This document shows, piece after piece, positions 6,189 through 14,790 of a stretch of 64,000 nt of DNA (position 1 is the stretch's first letter; the number at the start of each line of letters is the position of its first letter). Source of the stretch: Chromobacterium aquaticum. Lineage in GTDB: Bacteria; Pseudomonadota; Gammaproteobacteria; Burkholderiales; Chromobacteriaceae. The stretch lies in assembly GCF_021129195.1 (NCBI RefSeq), contig NZ_JAJOHW010000009.1, forward strand, positions 22,234 through 86,233, written 5' to 3'. The position numbers were made by a program, and so were the translations under genes. The notes beneath the pieces were generated by a model, which saw only the letters and a list, made by a program, of their open reading frames with translations, did not search any database and was not told the DNA's origin.

Positions 6189-8579
6189 TTAGCTGTTCAG
6201 TTCGCGCGCCAGGTACAACCAGGTTTCCACCACGGTATCCGGGTTCAGGGACACGGTTTCGATGCCCTCTTCTACCAGCCACTTGGCGAAGTCCGGATGG
6301 TCCGACGGGCCTTGGCCGCAGATGCCGATGTACTTGCCTTGCTTGCGGCAAGCCTGGATCGCCATGTGCAGCATGACCTTGACCGCTTCGTTGCGCTCGT
6401 CGAAGGTGGTGGCGATCGGGCCACCGGAGTCGCGGTCCACGCCCAGCGTCAGCTGGGTCATGTCGTTGGAGCCGATGGAGAAGCCGTCGAAATGCTGCAG
6501 GAACTTGTCGGCCAACACGGCGTTGGTCGGCAGTTCGCACATCATGATCAGGCGCAGGCCGTTTTCGCCGCGCTTGAGGCCGTTGGCGGCCAGGATCTCC
6601 ACCACTTGCTCGGCTTCGGACAGGGTGCGCACGAAGGGAATCATCACTTCCACATTGGTCAGACCCATCACGTCGCGCACTTTCTTGATGGCGCGGCATT
6701 CCAGTTCAAAGCAATCGCGGAAGGATTCGGCCACGTAGCGGGCGGCGCCGCGGAAACCGATCATCGGGTTTTCTTCGTGCGGCTCGTACAGCTGACCGCC
6801 GATCAGGTTGGCGTACTCGTTCGACTTGAAGTCGGACATGCGCACGATGACCTTTTTCGGATAGAAGGCGGCGGCCAGGGTGGACACGCCTTCGGCGATC
6901 TTGTCGACGTAGAAGTCCACCGGGCTGGCGTAACCGGCGATGCGGTCGCTGATGGTGGCTTTCAGATCCGCCGGCAGCTTGTCGAACTCCAGCAGCGCTT
7001 TCGGGTGGATGCCGATCTGACGGTTGATCACGAATTCCATGCGCGCCAGGCCCACGCCTTCGTTCGGCAGCTGCGCGAAGTCGAAAGCCAGTTCCGGGTT
7101 GCCGACGTTCATCATGATCTTGACCGGGGCCTTGGGCATTTTGTCCAGTTCCAGATCGATCACTTCCACGTCCAGCAGGCCGTCATAGATGTTGCCGGTG
7201 TCGCCTTCGGCGCAGGACACGGTCACCTGCATGCCTTCGGACAATACCTGGGTGGCGTCGCCACAACCCACCACGGCCGGGATGCCCAGCTCGCGCGCGA
7301 TGATGGCCGCGTGGCAGGTACGGCCGCCACGGTTGGTGACGATGGCGGCGGCGCGCTTCATCACCGGTTCCCAATCCGGGTCGGTCATGTCGGTGACCAG
7401 CACGTCGCCCGGCTTGACGCGGTCCATCTCGGACGCGTCCTTGATGGTGCGCACCACGCCCTGGCCGATCTTCTGACCGATGGCACGGCCTTCGCACAGC
7501 ACTTGCGATTTGCTGTTCAGGCGATAGCGGCGCAGGGTGTCCTTGCGGTCTTCCTGCGACTTCACCGTTTCCGGACGCGCCTGCAGGATGTAGAGCTTGC
7601 CGTCGTGGCCGTCGCGGCCCCATTCGATGTCCATCGGACGGCCATAGTGCTTCTCGATGATCAGCGCGTATTCGGCCAGTTCGGCCACTTCGGCGTCGCT
7701 GATGGAGAACTGCTGGCGCTCCGCCGGGGACACGTCCACGGTCTTGACCGAGCGGCCGGCTTGCGAGGCGTCGGTGAACTCCATCTTGATCAGCTTGGAG
7801 CCCATGGTCTTGCGCAGCACCGCCGGACGGCCGGCTTTCAGCGTCGGCTTGTGCACGTAGAATTCGTCGGGATTCACCGCGCCTTGCACCACGGTTTCGC
7901 CCAGGCCGTAGGACGCGGTGATGAACACCACGTCGTCAAAGCCGGATTCGGTGTCGATGGTGAACATCACGCCGGCCGCGCCGCAGTCGGAGCGCACCAT
8001 GCGCTGCACGCCGGCGGACAAAGCCACCACATCGTGCTCAAAGCCTTTGTGCACGCGGTAGGAAATGGCGCGATCGTTGTAGAGGGAGGCGAAAACGTGT
8101 TTCATCGCATCCTTGACATTGTCAAGGCCGCGGATATTCAGGAAGGTTTCTTGCTGGCCTGCGAACGAGGCGTCGGGGAGGTCTTCTGCGGTGGCGGAGG
8201 AACGGACTGCAACGGAGATATCGGCGCCTCCGGCATCGGCCACCATCTGATCCCAGGCCTCTTTGATATCGGCATCAAGCTTGGCGGGGAACGGGGTGTC
8301 GATGATCCATTGACGGATTTCCTTGCCTATCCTGGCCAGTTCGCTGACATCGTCGATGTCCAGCTTGGCCAGCGCGGCGCTGATCTTGTCGGCCAGGCCA
8401 TTGTGCTGCAGAAAATCCCGGTAAGCCTGCGCTGTGGTGGCGAAGCCGCCCGGGACGCGAACCCCGGAGCCAGCCAGTTGGCTGATCATTTCACCAAGGG
8501 AGGCGTTCTTGCCGCCTACCTGCTCCACATCGGTCATGCGCAGTTTCTCGAACCAGATGACGTAGTTCTCAGCCATCAC
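6189..8579 (-). CDS. ppsA: Phosphoenolpyruvate synthase
   Basis: 796 residues. Converts pyruvate, ATP and water to phosphoenolpyruvate, AMP and phosphate for gluconeogenesis in the cytoplasm. N-terminal ATP-grasp pyruvate-phosphate dikinase domain ([15 protein letters not shown] near residue 22; [20 protein letters not shown] near 120), the mobile swivelling domain with [17 protein letters not shown] (phospho-histidine about residue 422, preceded by the threonine that PpsR targets), and a C-terminal TIM barrel with [15 protein letters not shown] and the catalytic-cysteine motif [14 protein letters not shown]. The tandem ATGATG leaves the start ambiguous by one codon. Divergent from ppsR, the conserved arrangement. 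Confidence 0.96.
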   Translation of the reverse strand: MMAENYVIWFEKLRMTDVEQVGGKNASLGEMISQLAGSGVRVPGGFATTAQAYRDFLQHNGLADKISAALAKLDIDDVSELARIGKEIRQWIIDTPFPAKLDADIKEAWDQMVADAGGADISVAVRSSATAEDLPDASFAGQQETFLNIRGLDNVKDAMKHVFASLYNDRAISYRVHKGFEHDVVALSAGVQRMVRSDCGAAGVMFTIDTESGFDDVVFITASYGLGETVVQGAVNPDEFYVHKPTLKAGRPAVLRKTMGSKLIKMEFTDASQAGRSVKTVDVSPAERQQFSISDAEVAELAEYALIIEKHYGRPMDIEWGRDGHDGKLYILQARPETVKSQEDRKDTLRRYRLNSKSQVLCEGRAIGQKIGQGVVRTIKDASEMDRVKPGDVLVTDMTDPDWEPVMKRAAAIVTNRGGRTCHAAIIARELGIPAVVGCGDATQVLSEGMQVTVSCAEGDTGNIYDGLLDVEVIDLELDKMPKAPVKIMMNVGNPELAFDFAQLPNEGVGLARMEFVINRQIGIHPKALLEFDKLPADLKATISDRIAGYASPVDFYVDKIAEGVSTLAAAFYPKKVIVRMSDFKSNEYANLIGGQLYEPHEENPMIGFRGAARYVAESFRDCFELECRAIKKVRDVMGLTNVEVMIPFVRTLSEAEQVVEILAANGLKRGENGLRLIMMCELPTNAVLADKFLQHFDGFSIGSNDMTQLTLGVDRDSGGPIATTFDERNEAVKVMLHMAIQACRKQGKYIGICGQGPSDHPDFAKWLVEEGIETVSLNPDTVVETWLYLARELNS

Positions 8580-8899
8580 TTCACTTCCTGTGTTGGATTG
8601 GGACGATAGGGCCGCATTCTAGCCGAATTACGTGCCGAATGCGTAGCGTCTTTTGCAGCGCAACACGGGTTTTCGGCCTGACAAGGACAAGCATTGCAAC
8701 AGAATCAATAAGTTGACGAACATTCCTGATGAAAATGATTGTCAAAACCGTGTAATTCCCTCACTACATTGCGCGTAATCAGGCATCGTTGGCTGTCGCC
8801 GCGGCCATTCAAAGTATAGAATTCCCACAACTCCGGGCGCGCCGCCACTGCGCGGCAGACGCGGTTCCGGCCTCGTTCACTCGCAATACAGGTGCTTGC
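8580..8899. other. Divergent ppsA/ppsR regulatory interval
   Basis: 320 bp of non-coding DNA between the divergent ppsA and ppsR starts; it is more AT-rich than its surroundings around 8690-8770. It contains TATAGA at 8815-8820, a possible -10 element for ppsR, and TTGACG at 8713-8718. No palindrome or riboswitch was recognised. Confidence 0.4.
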
Positions 8900-9724
8900 A
8901 TGCCACACCACCTCCGTTCCGCCTTCTTCGTTTCCGACCGAACCGGCATCACCGCCGAATCGCTGGGCCACACGCTGCTGACCCAGTTCGACACCGTGGA
9001 ATTCAAGCGCGAAACCATTCCCTTCGTCGATACCGTGGAAAAAGCGCAGGCCTTGGCGGAAGTCATCCGCCAGGTGTCGGAAACCGATCACCTGAAGCCG
9101 CTGGTGTTCACCAGCATCATCAACCCGGAGGTGCGCAGCGCGCTGCAGGTTGAGAACGCGGTGATGATAGATTTCTTCGACACCTTCATCGGCCAGCTGG
9201 AACAGGAGATAGGTCAGCGCGCGTCGCTGAGCGTGGGCAAGGCTCACGGCATGGTCAACGAGGAAAAGTACGATCATCGCATCGAGGCGGTGAACTTCTC
9301 GCTGAACCACGACGACGGCGTCAAGCTGAAGGACCTGCACGAGGCGGACGTGATCCTGGTCGGCGTGTCCCGCTCCGGCAAGACGCCAACCTGCCTGTAT
9401 CTGGCGCTGCAATACGGCATCCGCGCCGCCAACTATCCGCTGACGCCGGAAGACCTGGGCAGCCCGACGCTGCCCAAGATGCTGCTGCCGTTCAAGGACA
9501 AGATGTTCGGCCTGACCATTGACCCCGCCCGCCTCCATCACATCCGTTCCGAGCGCCGGCCGGATTCCAAATACGCCAGCATGGACAACTGCCGCCGCGA
9601 GGTGAACGAGGCCGAGTCCATGTTCCGCCACCATGGCGTGTCCTTCATCAGCACCACCCATAAGTCGATCGAGGAAATCGCGTCCACCATCATGCACAAG
9701 GCCGCGCTGGGCCGCCGTTTCTAG
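8900..9724 (+). CDS. ppsR: PEP synthetase regulatory protein (bifunctional kinase/pyrophosphorylase)
   Basis: 274 residues from the ATG at 8900. A DUF299 protein that switches PEP synthase on and off by ADP-dependent phosphorylation, and phosphate-dependent dephosphorylation, of a threonine next to its catalytic histidine. It opens with the family signature [20 protein letters not shown], has the P-loop [15 protein letters not shown] near residue 155, and ends [18 protein letters not shown]. Its neighbour on the opposite strand is its substrate, ppsA. The 37-residue N-terminal extension of the open frame to 8789 is not conserved-looking and was excluded. Confidence 0.93.
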   Translation: MPHHLRSAFFVSDRTGITAESLGHTLLTQFDTVEFKRETIPFVDTVEKAQALAEVIRQVSETDHLKPLVFTSIINPEVRSALQVENAVMIDFFDTFIGQLEQEIGQRASLSVGKAHGMVNEEKYDHRIEAVNFSLNHDDGVKLKDLHEADVILVGVSRSGKTPTCLYLALQYGIRAANYPLTPEDLGSPTLPKMLLPFKDKMFGLTIDPARLHHIRSERRPDSKYASMDNCRREVNEAESMFRHHGVSFISTTHKSIEEIASTIMHKAALGRRF

Positions 9725-9746
9725 CACGGCCCACACGCCACGGACC

Positions 9747-9770
9747 CGGCCGGCTTCGCCCGGCCGTTTT
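9747..9770 (+). terminator. Rho-independent terminator of ppsR
   Basis: CGGCCGG and CCGGCCG form a 7-bp stem around CTTCGC, followed by TTTT. Confidence 0.8.
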
Positions 9771-9910
9771 CATGCCCGATGCCTGGTGCAATCAGCGCCA
9801 ATATCCAGATAGCACTTTGTTTCTTATCATTTTTTTACAATTCCCTCCGGAACATATAGCAAGCAGCCGCTCTCGAACAAGCATCTTGAATCCCTGGACC
9901 GGGACATCCG

Positions 9911-10204
9911 ATGCAGATCGTCTCCATCGCCGCGCTCGCCAAACCCACCGTTTCCCCGCTGAAGGAAGTGGGCGCGGTGGCGCCCAAGAGCGACAGCCGC
10001 GCCGCCGCCAGCGACCCGCGCAAGGAAATGGCCGAGTTCGCCGCGCCGCCGCCATCCTCCGCGGGCGAACGCCCCGGCGCCCATGGCGAGGCTTTCGCCC
10101 GATTGCTGCGCCAAGCGCAGGCCGCGGCGCGTCAGGACGCCGCAATGCCTTATGCGCAGGAAACCATGCCCCCCGCCGGCAGCCTGCTGCACGTGGCGGT
10201 GTGA
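9911..10204 (+). CDS. Hypothetical Ala/Pro-rich protein
   Basis: 97 residues, low complexity and rich in alanine, with a central PPPSSAGERPGAH linker and a short amphipathic helix EAFARLLRQAQAAARQD. No signal peptide and no recognised domain. A weak ribosome site (CCGGGAC) precedes the ATG. It sits between the ppsR terminator and the trpS leader. Reality as a gene rests on the open frame and codon usage only. Confidence 0.4.
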   Translation: MQIVSIAALAKPTVSPLKEVGAVAPKSDSRAAASDPRKEMAEFAAPPPSSAGERPGAHGEAFARLLRQAQAAARQDAAMPYAQETMPPAGSLLHVAV

Positions 10205-10213
10205 ACGCGGCAC

Positions 10214-10243
10214 TTGACGCTGCTTTGCCCGCCGTGCTCTGAT
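10214..10243 (+). promoter_or_regulatory. Candidate promoter of the trpL-trpS transcript
   Basis: TTGACG (10214-10219) and TCTGAT (10238-10243) are separated by 18 bp. A start site 7-8 nt downstream would fall at 10250-10251, on the ATG of the leader peptide, which has no Shine-Dalgarno sequence. This suggests a leaderless peptide mRNA, as known for trpL of Sinorhizobium. Confidence 0.5.
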
Positions 10244-10250
10244 AAAGCCC

Positions 10251-10304
10251 ATGAACTACGCAACCGCATCCGCAACCTTCTTTTGGTGGTGGCGCCTGAA
10301 CTAA
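10251..10304 (+). CDS. trpL: Tryptophan leader peptide
   Basis: A 17-codon ORF, MNYATASATFFWWWRLN, with three consecutive TGG codons (10284-10292) four codons before the stop. Trp-rich leader peptides ending in FWWWRL are characteristic of transcription attenuators of tryptophan genes. Here the leader precedes trpS and a chorismate mutase gene rather than trpE. Stalling of the ribosome at the Trp codons when charged tRNA-Trp is scarce would alter the folding of the RNA downstream. The ORF is recognised from the codon cluster and position; translation is inferred. Confidence 0.75.
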   Translation: MNYATASATFFWWWRLN

Positions 10305-10398
10305 GGCGGCACCGGCGTTTGCATACCCAAAACCCGGAAGCTGCCGATACGGCGGCATAGGGTTTCCAGCAGCACTCCTCCCCGGATCGGCAGTTTCC
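10288..10398 (+). promoter_or_regulatory. Attenuator-like RNA leader of trpS with mutually exclusive stems
   Basis: Three pairings are visible. Stem 1:2 is GGTGGCGCC (10288-10296, containing the Trp codons) with GGCGGCACC (10305-10313), one mismatch. A nested hairpin pairs AAACCC (10330-10335) with GGGTTT (10360-10365) and TGCCG (10342-10346) with CGGCA (10353-10357). A long-range stem pairs GGAAGCTGCCGAT (10336-10348) with ATCGGCAGTTTCC (10386-10398), 13 bp with one G-T; it excludes the nested hairpin. No T-run follows, so the mechanism need not be a classical intrinsic terminator. Confidence 0.6.
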
Positions 10399-10429
10399 AA
10401 CAAGCTCAAGCTTACTGGAGACCACTGTT

Positions 10430-11452
10430 ATGAATCTGGACAGCATCACAGCCAAAGACATCATCCTCACCGGCGACCGCACCACCGGGCAATTGCATCT
10501 GGGCCACTATGTCGGTTCGCTACGCAACCGCGTGATCCTGCAAGACCGTTGCCGCCAGTTCCTGCTGCTCGCCGATGCTCAGGCGCTGACCGACAATATG
10601 GGCAACTATCTGAAGGTGCGCGACAATGTGCTGCAAGTGGCGCTGGACTATCTGGCGGTGGGCATAGACCCGGAGAAAAGCACCATCTTCATCCAGAGCC
10701 TGGTGCCGGAACTGACCGAGCTCTCCTCCTACTACCTCAACCTGGTCACCGTGGCACGGCTGGAGCGCAACCCCACCATCAAGGACGAGATCAAGCAGCG
10801 CGGCTACGAGCGCGACATCCCGGCCGGCTTCCTCACCTACCCCGCCGCCCAGGCCGCCGACATCACCGCCTTCAAGGCCAGCATCGTGCCGGTGGGCGAA
10901 GACCAGATTCCGATGATCGAGCAGACCAATGAGATCGTGCGCCGCTTCAACGGCAGCGTGGATCAGGCGGTGCTGGTGGAAGCGCGGGCGGTGGTGCCGG
11001 AGCAAGGCTCGCGCCTGCCCGGCATCGATGGCAAGGCCAAGATGTCCAAATCGCTGGGCAATACCATCACCTTGTCGGCCACGCCGGATGATATCCGCCA
11101 GGCGGTGAAGATGATGTACACAGACCCCAATCACCTACGCGTCGCCGATCCCGGCCAGGTGGAAGGCAATGTGGTGTTCACCTATCTGGACGTGTTCCAT
11201 TCCGACCCGGCGCAGGTGGCGGAATGGAAGGAGCATTACCGCCGCGGCGGCCTGGGCGACACCGTGATCAAGAAACAACTGGAAGAATGCCTGCAGACCT
11301 TGCTGGAACCGATCCGCGCCCGCCGCGAGCAGTACTCGCGCGACCCGGCCGCGGTGATGGCGATGCTGAAAACCGGCACCCAGCGCGCGCGCGAAGTGGC
11401 GGCCGCCACGCTGGCCGAGGTGAAGGCGGCGATGGGCTTGAACTACTACTAA
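10430..11452 (+). CDS. trpS: Tryptophanyl-tRNA synthetase
   Basis: 340 residues. Class I aminoacyl-tRNA synthetase charging tRNA-Trp. The HIGH-type motif is [14 protein letters not shown] near residues 18-31 and the KMSKS motif is [11 protein letters not shown] near 202-212; [18 protein letters not shown] is the conserved central helix region. Strong ribosome site ACTGGAG, 9 nt before the ATG. It is preceded by a Trp leader peptide and followed 14 bp later by a chorismate mutase gene, so tryptophan supply and charging may be co-regulated. Whether another trpS exists elsewhere in the genome cannot be seen here; an auxiliary type of TrpRS would fit such regulation. Confidence 0.95.
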   Translation: MNLDSITAKDIILTGDRTTGQLHLGHYVGSLRNRVILQDRCRQFLLLADAQALTDNMGNYLKVRDNVLQVALDYLAVGIDPEKSTIFIQSLVPELTELSSYYLNLVTVARLERNPTIKDEIKQRGYERDIPAGFLTYPAAQAADITAFKASIVPVGEDQIPMIEQTNEIVRRFNGSVDQAVLVEARAVVPEQGSRLPGIDGKAKMSKSLGNTITLSATPDDIRQAVKMMYTDPNHLRVADPGQVEGNVVFTYLDVFHSDPAQVAEWKEHYRRGGLGDTVIKKQLEECLQTLLEPIRARREQYSRDPAAVMAMLKTGTQRAREVAAATLAEVKAAMGLNYY

Positions 11453-11466
11453 AAGAAGGCCTCGGA

Positions 11467-11772
11467 ATGGAACAACTCTACCAATGCCAAAACCTGGATG
11501 AGGTGCGCGGCCAGATCGACCGCATCGACCGCGCGCTGGTGGCGCTGATCGCCGAGCGCGGCCTTTATGTGCGCCAGGCGGCGGCATTCAAGCACAGCCG
11601 GGACGAGGTGGAAGGCGGCAAGCGCGTCGATCAGGTGATGCGCCGCGTGGAACACCTGGCCGGCGAGCTGGGCGCGGATTCGGCGCTGACCGCGGCGGTC
11701 TACCGCACGATGATCGAGTACTTCGTCGCCGATGAAATGGCGGCCTTCCGCGCCAAAGCGGCCGGCGATTGA
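11467..11772 (+). CDS. Chorismate mutase, AroQ class
   Basis: 101 residues from the ATG at 11467. All-helical AroQ fold: LDEVRGQIDRIDRALVALIA (with the conserved arginine and RIDR/L..LI pattern), ERGLYVRQAAAFK with the active-site lysine region, and RRVEHLAGELG. Catalyses the rearrangement of chorismate to prephenate at the branch point away from tryptophan. Length matches stand-alone chorismate mutases. It follows trpS by 14 bp and ends before a terminator, so the two form an operon. Confidence 0.88.
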   Translation: MEQLYQCQNLDEVRGQIDRIDRALVALIAERGLYVRQAAAFKHSRDEVEGGKRVDQVMRRVEHLAGELGADSALTAAVYRTMIEYFVADEMAAFRAKAAGD

Positions 11773-11815
11773 GGCGAAGGCCGGCTTTCCCTACAATCGC
11801 TTTCATCCGCTAACC

Positions 11816-11844
11816 GCCGGCCGCCTCTCGCGGCCGGCTCTTTT
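11816..11844 (+). terminator. Rho-independent terminator of the trpS operon
   Basis: GCCGGCCGC, loop CTCTC and GCGGCCGGC form a perfect 9-bp stem followed by TCTTTT. Confidence 0.85.
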
Positions 11845-11864
11845 CCCGCTGCCGGAGAACCTGA

Positions 11865-12329
11865 ATGAACAAGATTGCCCTGTTGCTGCTCGCCTGCCTG
11901 TCCGCGCCCGCGATGGCCGAGGAAGTGGGCGAGGTGTCCACCACCTTCAAGCTGCTCAGCCCCAACGACAAGGTGGTGGTGGAAGCCTTCGACGACCCGG
12001 CGGTGCAAGGCGTGGCCTGCTATATCTCGCGCGCCAAGACCGGCGGCTACAAGGGCGCGCTGGGCCTGGCCAAGGACCCGTCGCGCTTCTCGGTGGCCTG
12101 CCGCCAAGTGGGCGCAATCAAGTTCTCGCGGCCCTTGCCCAAGCAGGAACAGGTATTCAAGGAAGGCGCGTCCTTCATCTTCAAGCATGTGCGGGTGGTG
12201 CGCATCGTCGACGCCAAACGCAATACGCTGACCTATCTCAGCTACTCGGACAAGCTGATCGACGGCAGCCCGGACAATGCGCTGACCGCGGTGGCGGTGC
12301 TGGACCAAAAGATCCCGCTGCAACCCTGA
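11865..12329 (+). CDS. creA: CreA family protein
   Basis: 154 residues. Sec signal peptide MNKIALLLLACLSAPAMA, then the CreA family body: EEVGEVSTTFKLLSPNDKVV, VEAFDDPAVQGVACYISRAK, TGGYKGALGLAKDPSRFSVA, CRQVG and FIFKHVRVVRIVDAKRNTL. Exported (periplasmic) protein of unknown function found throughout proteobacteria. Two cysteines (VACYIS and VACRQVG) lie in conserved positions and might form a disulphide. It has its own ribosome site (GCCGGAGAACC) and lies after the trpS operon terminator. Confidence 0.9.
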   Translation: MNKIALLLLACLSAPAMAEEVGEVSTTFKLLSPNDKVVVEAFDDPAVQGVACYISRAKTGGYKGALGLAKDPSRFSVACRQVGAIKFSRPLPKQEQVFKEGASFIFKHVRVVRIVDAKRNTLTYLSYSDKLIDGSPDNALTAVAVLDQKIPLQP

Positions 12330-12373
12330 AATAAAAGCGATTGATTATTAACGCTTTCTTTGCATGACGGGCA

Positions 12374-13150
12374 TCAGCTAAACGGCAGCTCGATGCGCAG
12401 CCCGTCATGCCCCACCTCGATGCCGGGCGGGCACTCGGCGCTGAGCGCGCCGAACTCCAGGCGGTGGGTCATATGGATCAGCACCGTGCGTTCGGCGCCG
12501 ATGCGCTTGGCCCAGGCGAAGGATTGCTGCACGCCCAAGTGGGACGGATAGGGATCGTGGTTCAGGCAGTCCAGGAACAAGAGCTTCAGTCCTTGCAGCA
12601 AGGGCAGGCTGCTGTCCGGGATATCGGACACATCGGTCAACCAGGCCATGTCGCCGACGCGCCAGCCCAGGCAAGGCCAGGAACCGTGTTGCAAGGGCAC
12701 CGGCGTCAACGTGACGCCGCCGCAGTCCACCGGCCCATCCACCTGCTGCGGCAGCAGCACCGGCTTGTCCCACATCTTGGACGGCGGCAGCAAGGCGTAG
12801 TCGAAGCGGGTCTTGATATTGTCCAGGGTGAAGGCATTGCCGTAGAGCGTGATCGGGCCTTTCTTCACATAGCAGAAGGCGCGCAGATCGTCGATGCCGT
12901 TCAGATGATCGGCGTGGGGATGAGTGTACAGCACAGCGTCCACCTGGCGTATGCCTTCGCGCAGCGCCTGCTGCCTCAGGTCCGGCCCGGTGTCGATCAG
13001 CAGGCCCTGGCCTCCCACCTTGATATAGGCGCTGGCCCGGGTGCGGCGATTGCGCGGGTCCGGCGACAGACAGGTGGCGCAGTCGCAGCCTATCGCCGGC
13101 GTGCCGGAACTGGAGCCGCAGCCCAGAATGGTGACTTCAAGCGAACCCAA
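12374..13150 (-). CDS. MBL-fold metallo-hydrolase, PhnP-like
   Basis: 258 residues. Metallo-beta-lactamase fold with THPHADHLNGID (H77, H79, D81, H82), the terminal strand LKLLFLDCLNHDPYPSHLG and VLIHMTHRLEF. The N-terminal ILGCGSSSGTPAIGCDCATC holds a cysteine cluster (C21, C23, C27... by count) like the structural zinc site of PhnP, a cyclic phosphodiesterase. No phosphonate genes are adjacent, so the substrate is more likely a general nucleotide or phosphodiester. In this order the gene ends a minus-strand run downstream of tatD. Confidence 0.88.
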   Translation of the reverse strand: MGSLEVTILGCGSSSGTPAIGCDCATCLSPDPRNRRTRASAYIKVGGQGLLIDTGPDLRQQALREGIRQVDAVLYTHPHADHLNGIDDLRAFCYVKKGPITLYGNAFTLDNIKTRFDYALLPPSKMWDKPVLLPQQVDGPVDCGGVTLTPVPLQHGSWPCLGWRVGDMAWLTDVSDIPDSSLPLLQGLKLLFLDCLNHDPYPSHLGVQQSFAWAKRIGAERTVLIHMTHRLEFGALSAECPPGIEVGHDGLRIELPFS

Positions 13151-13180
13151 TGCGTGATTTCCTGTGTAAACGCCGTCGAG

Positions 13181-13564
13181 TCAACGGCAGAGGGGAGGAC
13201 GCACCGCCGCCTCCCGCACCCAGCCGCCATCGCAGCGGACGCTGCCGTCGGCATCCTGCTGACAGCTGCCGCGTGGCTGCTTGGCGCAATACGCGTTGCC
13301 GTCGCGGGACAGCACGCAGGCGCCCGGACCAGTGTAGGTAGCGCCGCCGGCGCGCACCACGCCGCCGCCCGCATATGGCGAGCACAGTGCATTGCCGAAC
13401 TCGTCGATCGCGCACTCGCCCTTGCCGCACACCGCCTGTCCCCGTTGCAATAGCGCAATGCCGCCATCCTCGGAACAATAGCTGCGGCCATTCAGATTGA
13501 TGCAGTTGGCCCAGGCCTGGACCGACAGCAACACCGTCAGCAAGGCCAGCAAGATTCGCTTCAT
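13181..13564 (-). CDS. Secreted cysteine-rich hypothetical protein
   Basis: 127 residues. Clear Sec signal peptide (MKRILLALLTVLLSVQAWA, cleavage after AWA) and a mature part with ten cysteines arranged as CxxxxxxxYC, VCGKGEC, NALC, GACVLSRDGNAYC, GSCQQDADGSVRC and a final PPLC. Repeated G-NA-C/DG-(S/A)-x-C motifs suggest small disulphide-bonded repeats: three to four short modules each ending in a cysteine after a Gly-Asn or Asp-Gly turn. I do not recognise a named family. It lies between tatD and the MBL hydrolase with short gaps, so probably shares their transcript. Confidence 0.7.
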   Translation of the reverse strand: MKRILLALLTVLLSVQAWANCINLNGRSYCSEDGGIALLQRGQAVCGKGECAIDEFGNALCSPYAGGGVVRAGGATYTGPGACVLSRDGNAYCAKQPRGSCQQDADGSVRCDGGWVREAAVRPPLCR

Positions 13565-13578
13565 GCGCTTTCCCTGAT

Positions 13579-14349
13579 TCAGCGGCTGGCCTTGGCGAAC
13601 AGCCGGAAAAAATTATCGCTGGTGACGCGCGCCACTTCGGCGAGCTCGATGCCGCGCAGCTCGGCGATGTGCTCGGCCACGTGGCGCACATAGGCCGGCT
13701 CGTTGACCTTGCCGCGGAACGGCACCGGCGCCAGATACGGCGAATCGGTCTCGATCAGCATCCGCTCCAGCGGCACCCGCTGCGCCACGTCCTTGACCTG
13801 GGCCGCGTTCTTGAAGGTGACCACGCCGGAGAAGGAGATGTAGAAGCCCAGTTCCAGCGCGGCTTGCGCCACTTCCCAGGTTTCGGTGAAACAGTGCATC
13901 ACGCCGCCGCACACCTCGGCGTTTTCTTCGCGCATGATGCGGATGGTGTCCTCGGCGGACTCGCGGGTATGGATCACCAGCGGCAGGCCGACGCGCTTGG
14001 CGGCGCGGATATGGGTGCGGAAGCGTTGATGCTGCCACTCCAGATCGCCCTTGCACCAGTGGTAGTCCAGCCCGGTTTCGCCGATGCCGACCACGCGCGG
14101 ATGCGCGGCCAGCGCCACCAACTCGTCCTCGCTGTACTCTTCTGCGTCGGGGTCGTCCGGGTGCACGCCCACGGTGGCGTATAGATTGCCGTGGCTCTCC
14201 GCGAGTTCCAGCACTTGCGGATATTTGGGACGGCTGACGCCGATCACCAGCGCGTGGCTGACCTGCTTGGCCTGCATATTGGCCAGCACTTCCGGCATGC
14301 GCGCGGCGAGATCGGGGAAATTGATGTGGCAGTGGGAATCGATAAACAT
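13579..14349 (-). CDS. tatD: TatD-family metal-dependent DNase
   Basis: 256 residues from the ATG at 14349. TIM-barrel amidohydrolase fold: MFIDSHCHINF (metal ligands H6, H8), VGIGETGLDYHWCKGD (catalytic glutamate), FRTHIRAAKRVGLPLVIHTR, GVMHCFTETWE and MLIETDSPYLAPVPFRGKVN with the last metal-binding Asp. Homologues are 3'-5' DNases/RNases linked to DNA fragmentation and repair. Gene order pilZ-tatD downstream of holB is common (holB-pilZ-tatD) in beta- and gammaproteobacteria. The 34-residue extension to 14451 is not family-like. Confidence 0.93.
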   Translation of the reverse strand: MFIDSHCHINFPDLAARMPEVLANMQAKQVSHALVIGVSRPKYPQVLELAESHGNLYATVGVHPDDPDAEEYSEDELVALAAHPRVVGIGETGLDYHWCKGDLEWQHQRFRTHIRAAKRVGLPLVIHTRESAEDTIRIMREENAEVCGGVMHCFTETWEVAQAALELGFYISFSGVVTFKNAAQVKDVAQRVPLERMLIETDSPYLAPVPFRGKVNEPAYVRHVAEHIAELRGIELAEVARVTSDNFFRLFAKASR

Positions 14350-14395
14350 TTTTGCGTCAATCCGGCGGCGGCGCGCACGCGCGCCGCGAAAACAA

Positions 14396-14770
14396 TCACA
14401 TGGTATGGGTGGGCCGGCTGGAGTTGAGCACGCCGCTGAGCAGCGCTTCAATCTTGTCCTTGGCCTGCTTGCCGGCGTCGCCGGCGACGAACTCCACGCC
14501 TATGCCCTGCACCCGGCTGTTGTTGGCGCCGGCCGGCGTCAGCCACACCACCTTGGCCTGCACCGCGATGCGCTGCGGGTCGTCCATCAGCGTCAGCAGC
14601 AGGAACACCTCCTCGCCCAGCTTCATTTCCTTGTTGGTGGGAATGAAAATGCCGCCGTGGCGCACAAAGGGCATATAGGCGGCGAACAGCGCGCTGCGCT
14701 CCTTGATGTGCAGGGACAGCACCCCGGGTCGGTTGGGATTGAGGTCCGGGCGGGAGGCGGAGTTGTCCAT
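14396..14770 (-). CDS. pilZ: PilZ-domain protein, type IV pilus assembly
   Basis: 124 residues from the ATG at 14770. Single PilZ domain: GVLSLHIKERSALFAAYMPF, RHGGIFIPTNKEMKLGEEVF, LLLTLMDDPQRIAVQAKVVW, GANNSRVQGIGVEFV. It lacks the RxxxR and D/NxSxxG c-di-GMP binding motifs in the N-terminus, as in the founding PilZ of Pseudomonas and Xanthomonas, which acts in type IV pilus biogenesis through PilB and FimX rather than by binding c-di-GMP. Located directly downstream of holB, the standard position. Confidence 0.9.
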   Translation of the reverse strand: MDNSASRPDLNPNRPGVLSLHIKERSALFAAYMPFVRHGGIFIPTNKEMKLGEEVFLLLTLMDDPQRIAVQAKVVWLTPAGANNSRVQGIGVEFVAGDAGKQAKDKIEALLSGVLNSSRPTHTM

Positions 14771-14790
14771 AGCGTGGCTTAACCTCTGTG

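Noticed and set aside
5662..6699. Long form of the hypothetical gene after ppsA
   Set aside because: The N-terminal part overlaps the ppsA terminator and coding region on the same strand in another frame; only the last 146 codons are plausible.
6297..8609. 770-codon plus-strand ORF
   Set aside because: It is the mirror frame of ppsA, His/Gly/Val-rich as expected of an antisense frame in GC-rich DNA, with no family motif.
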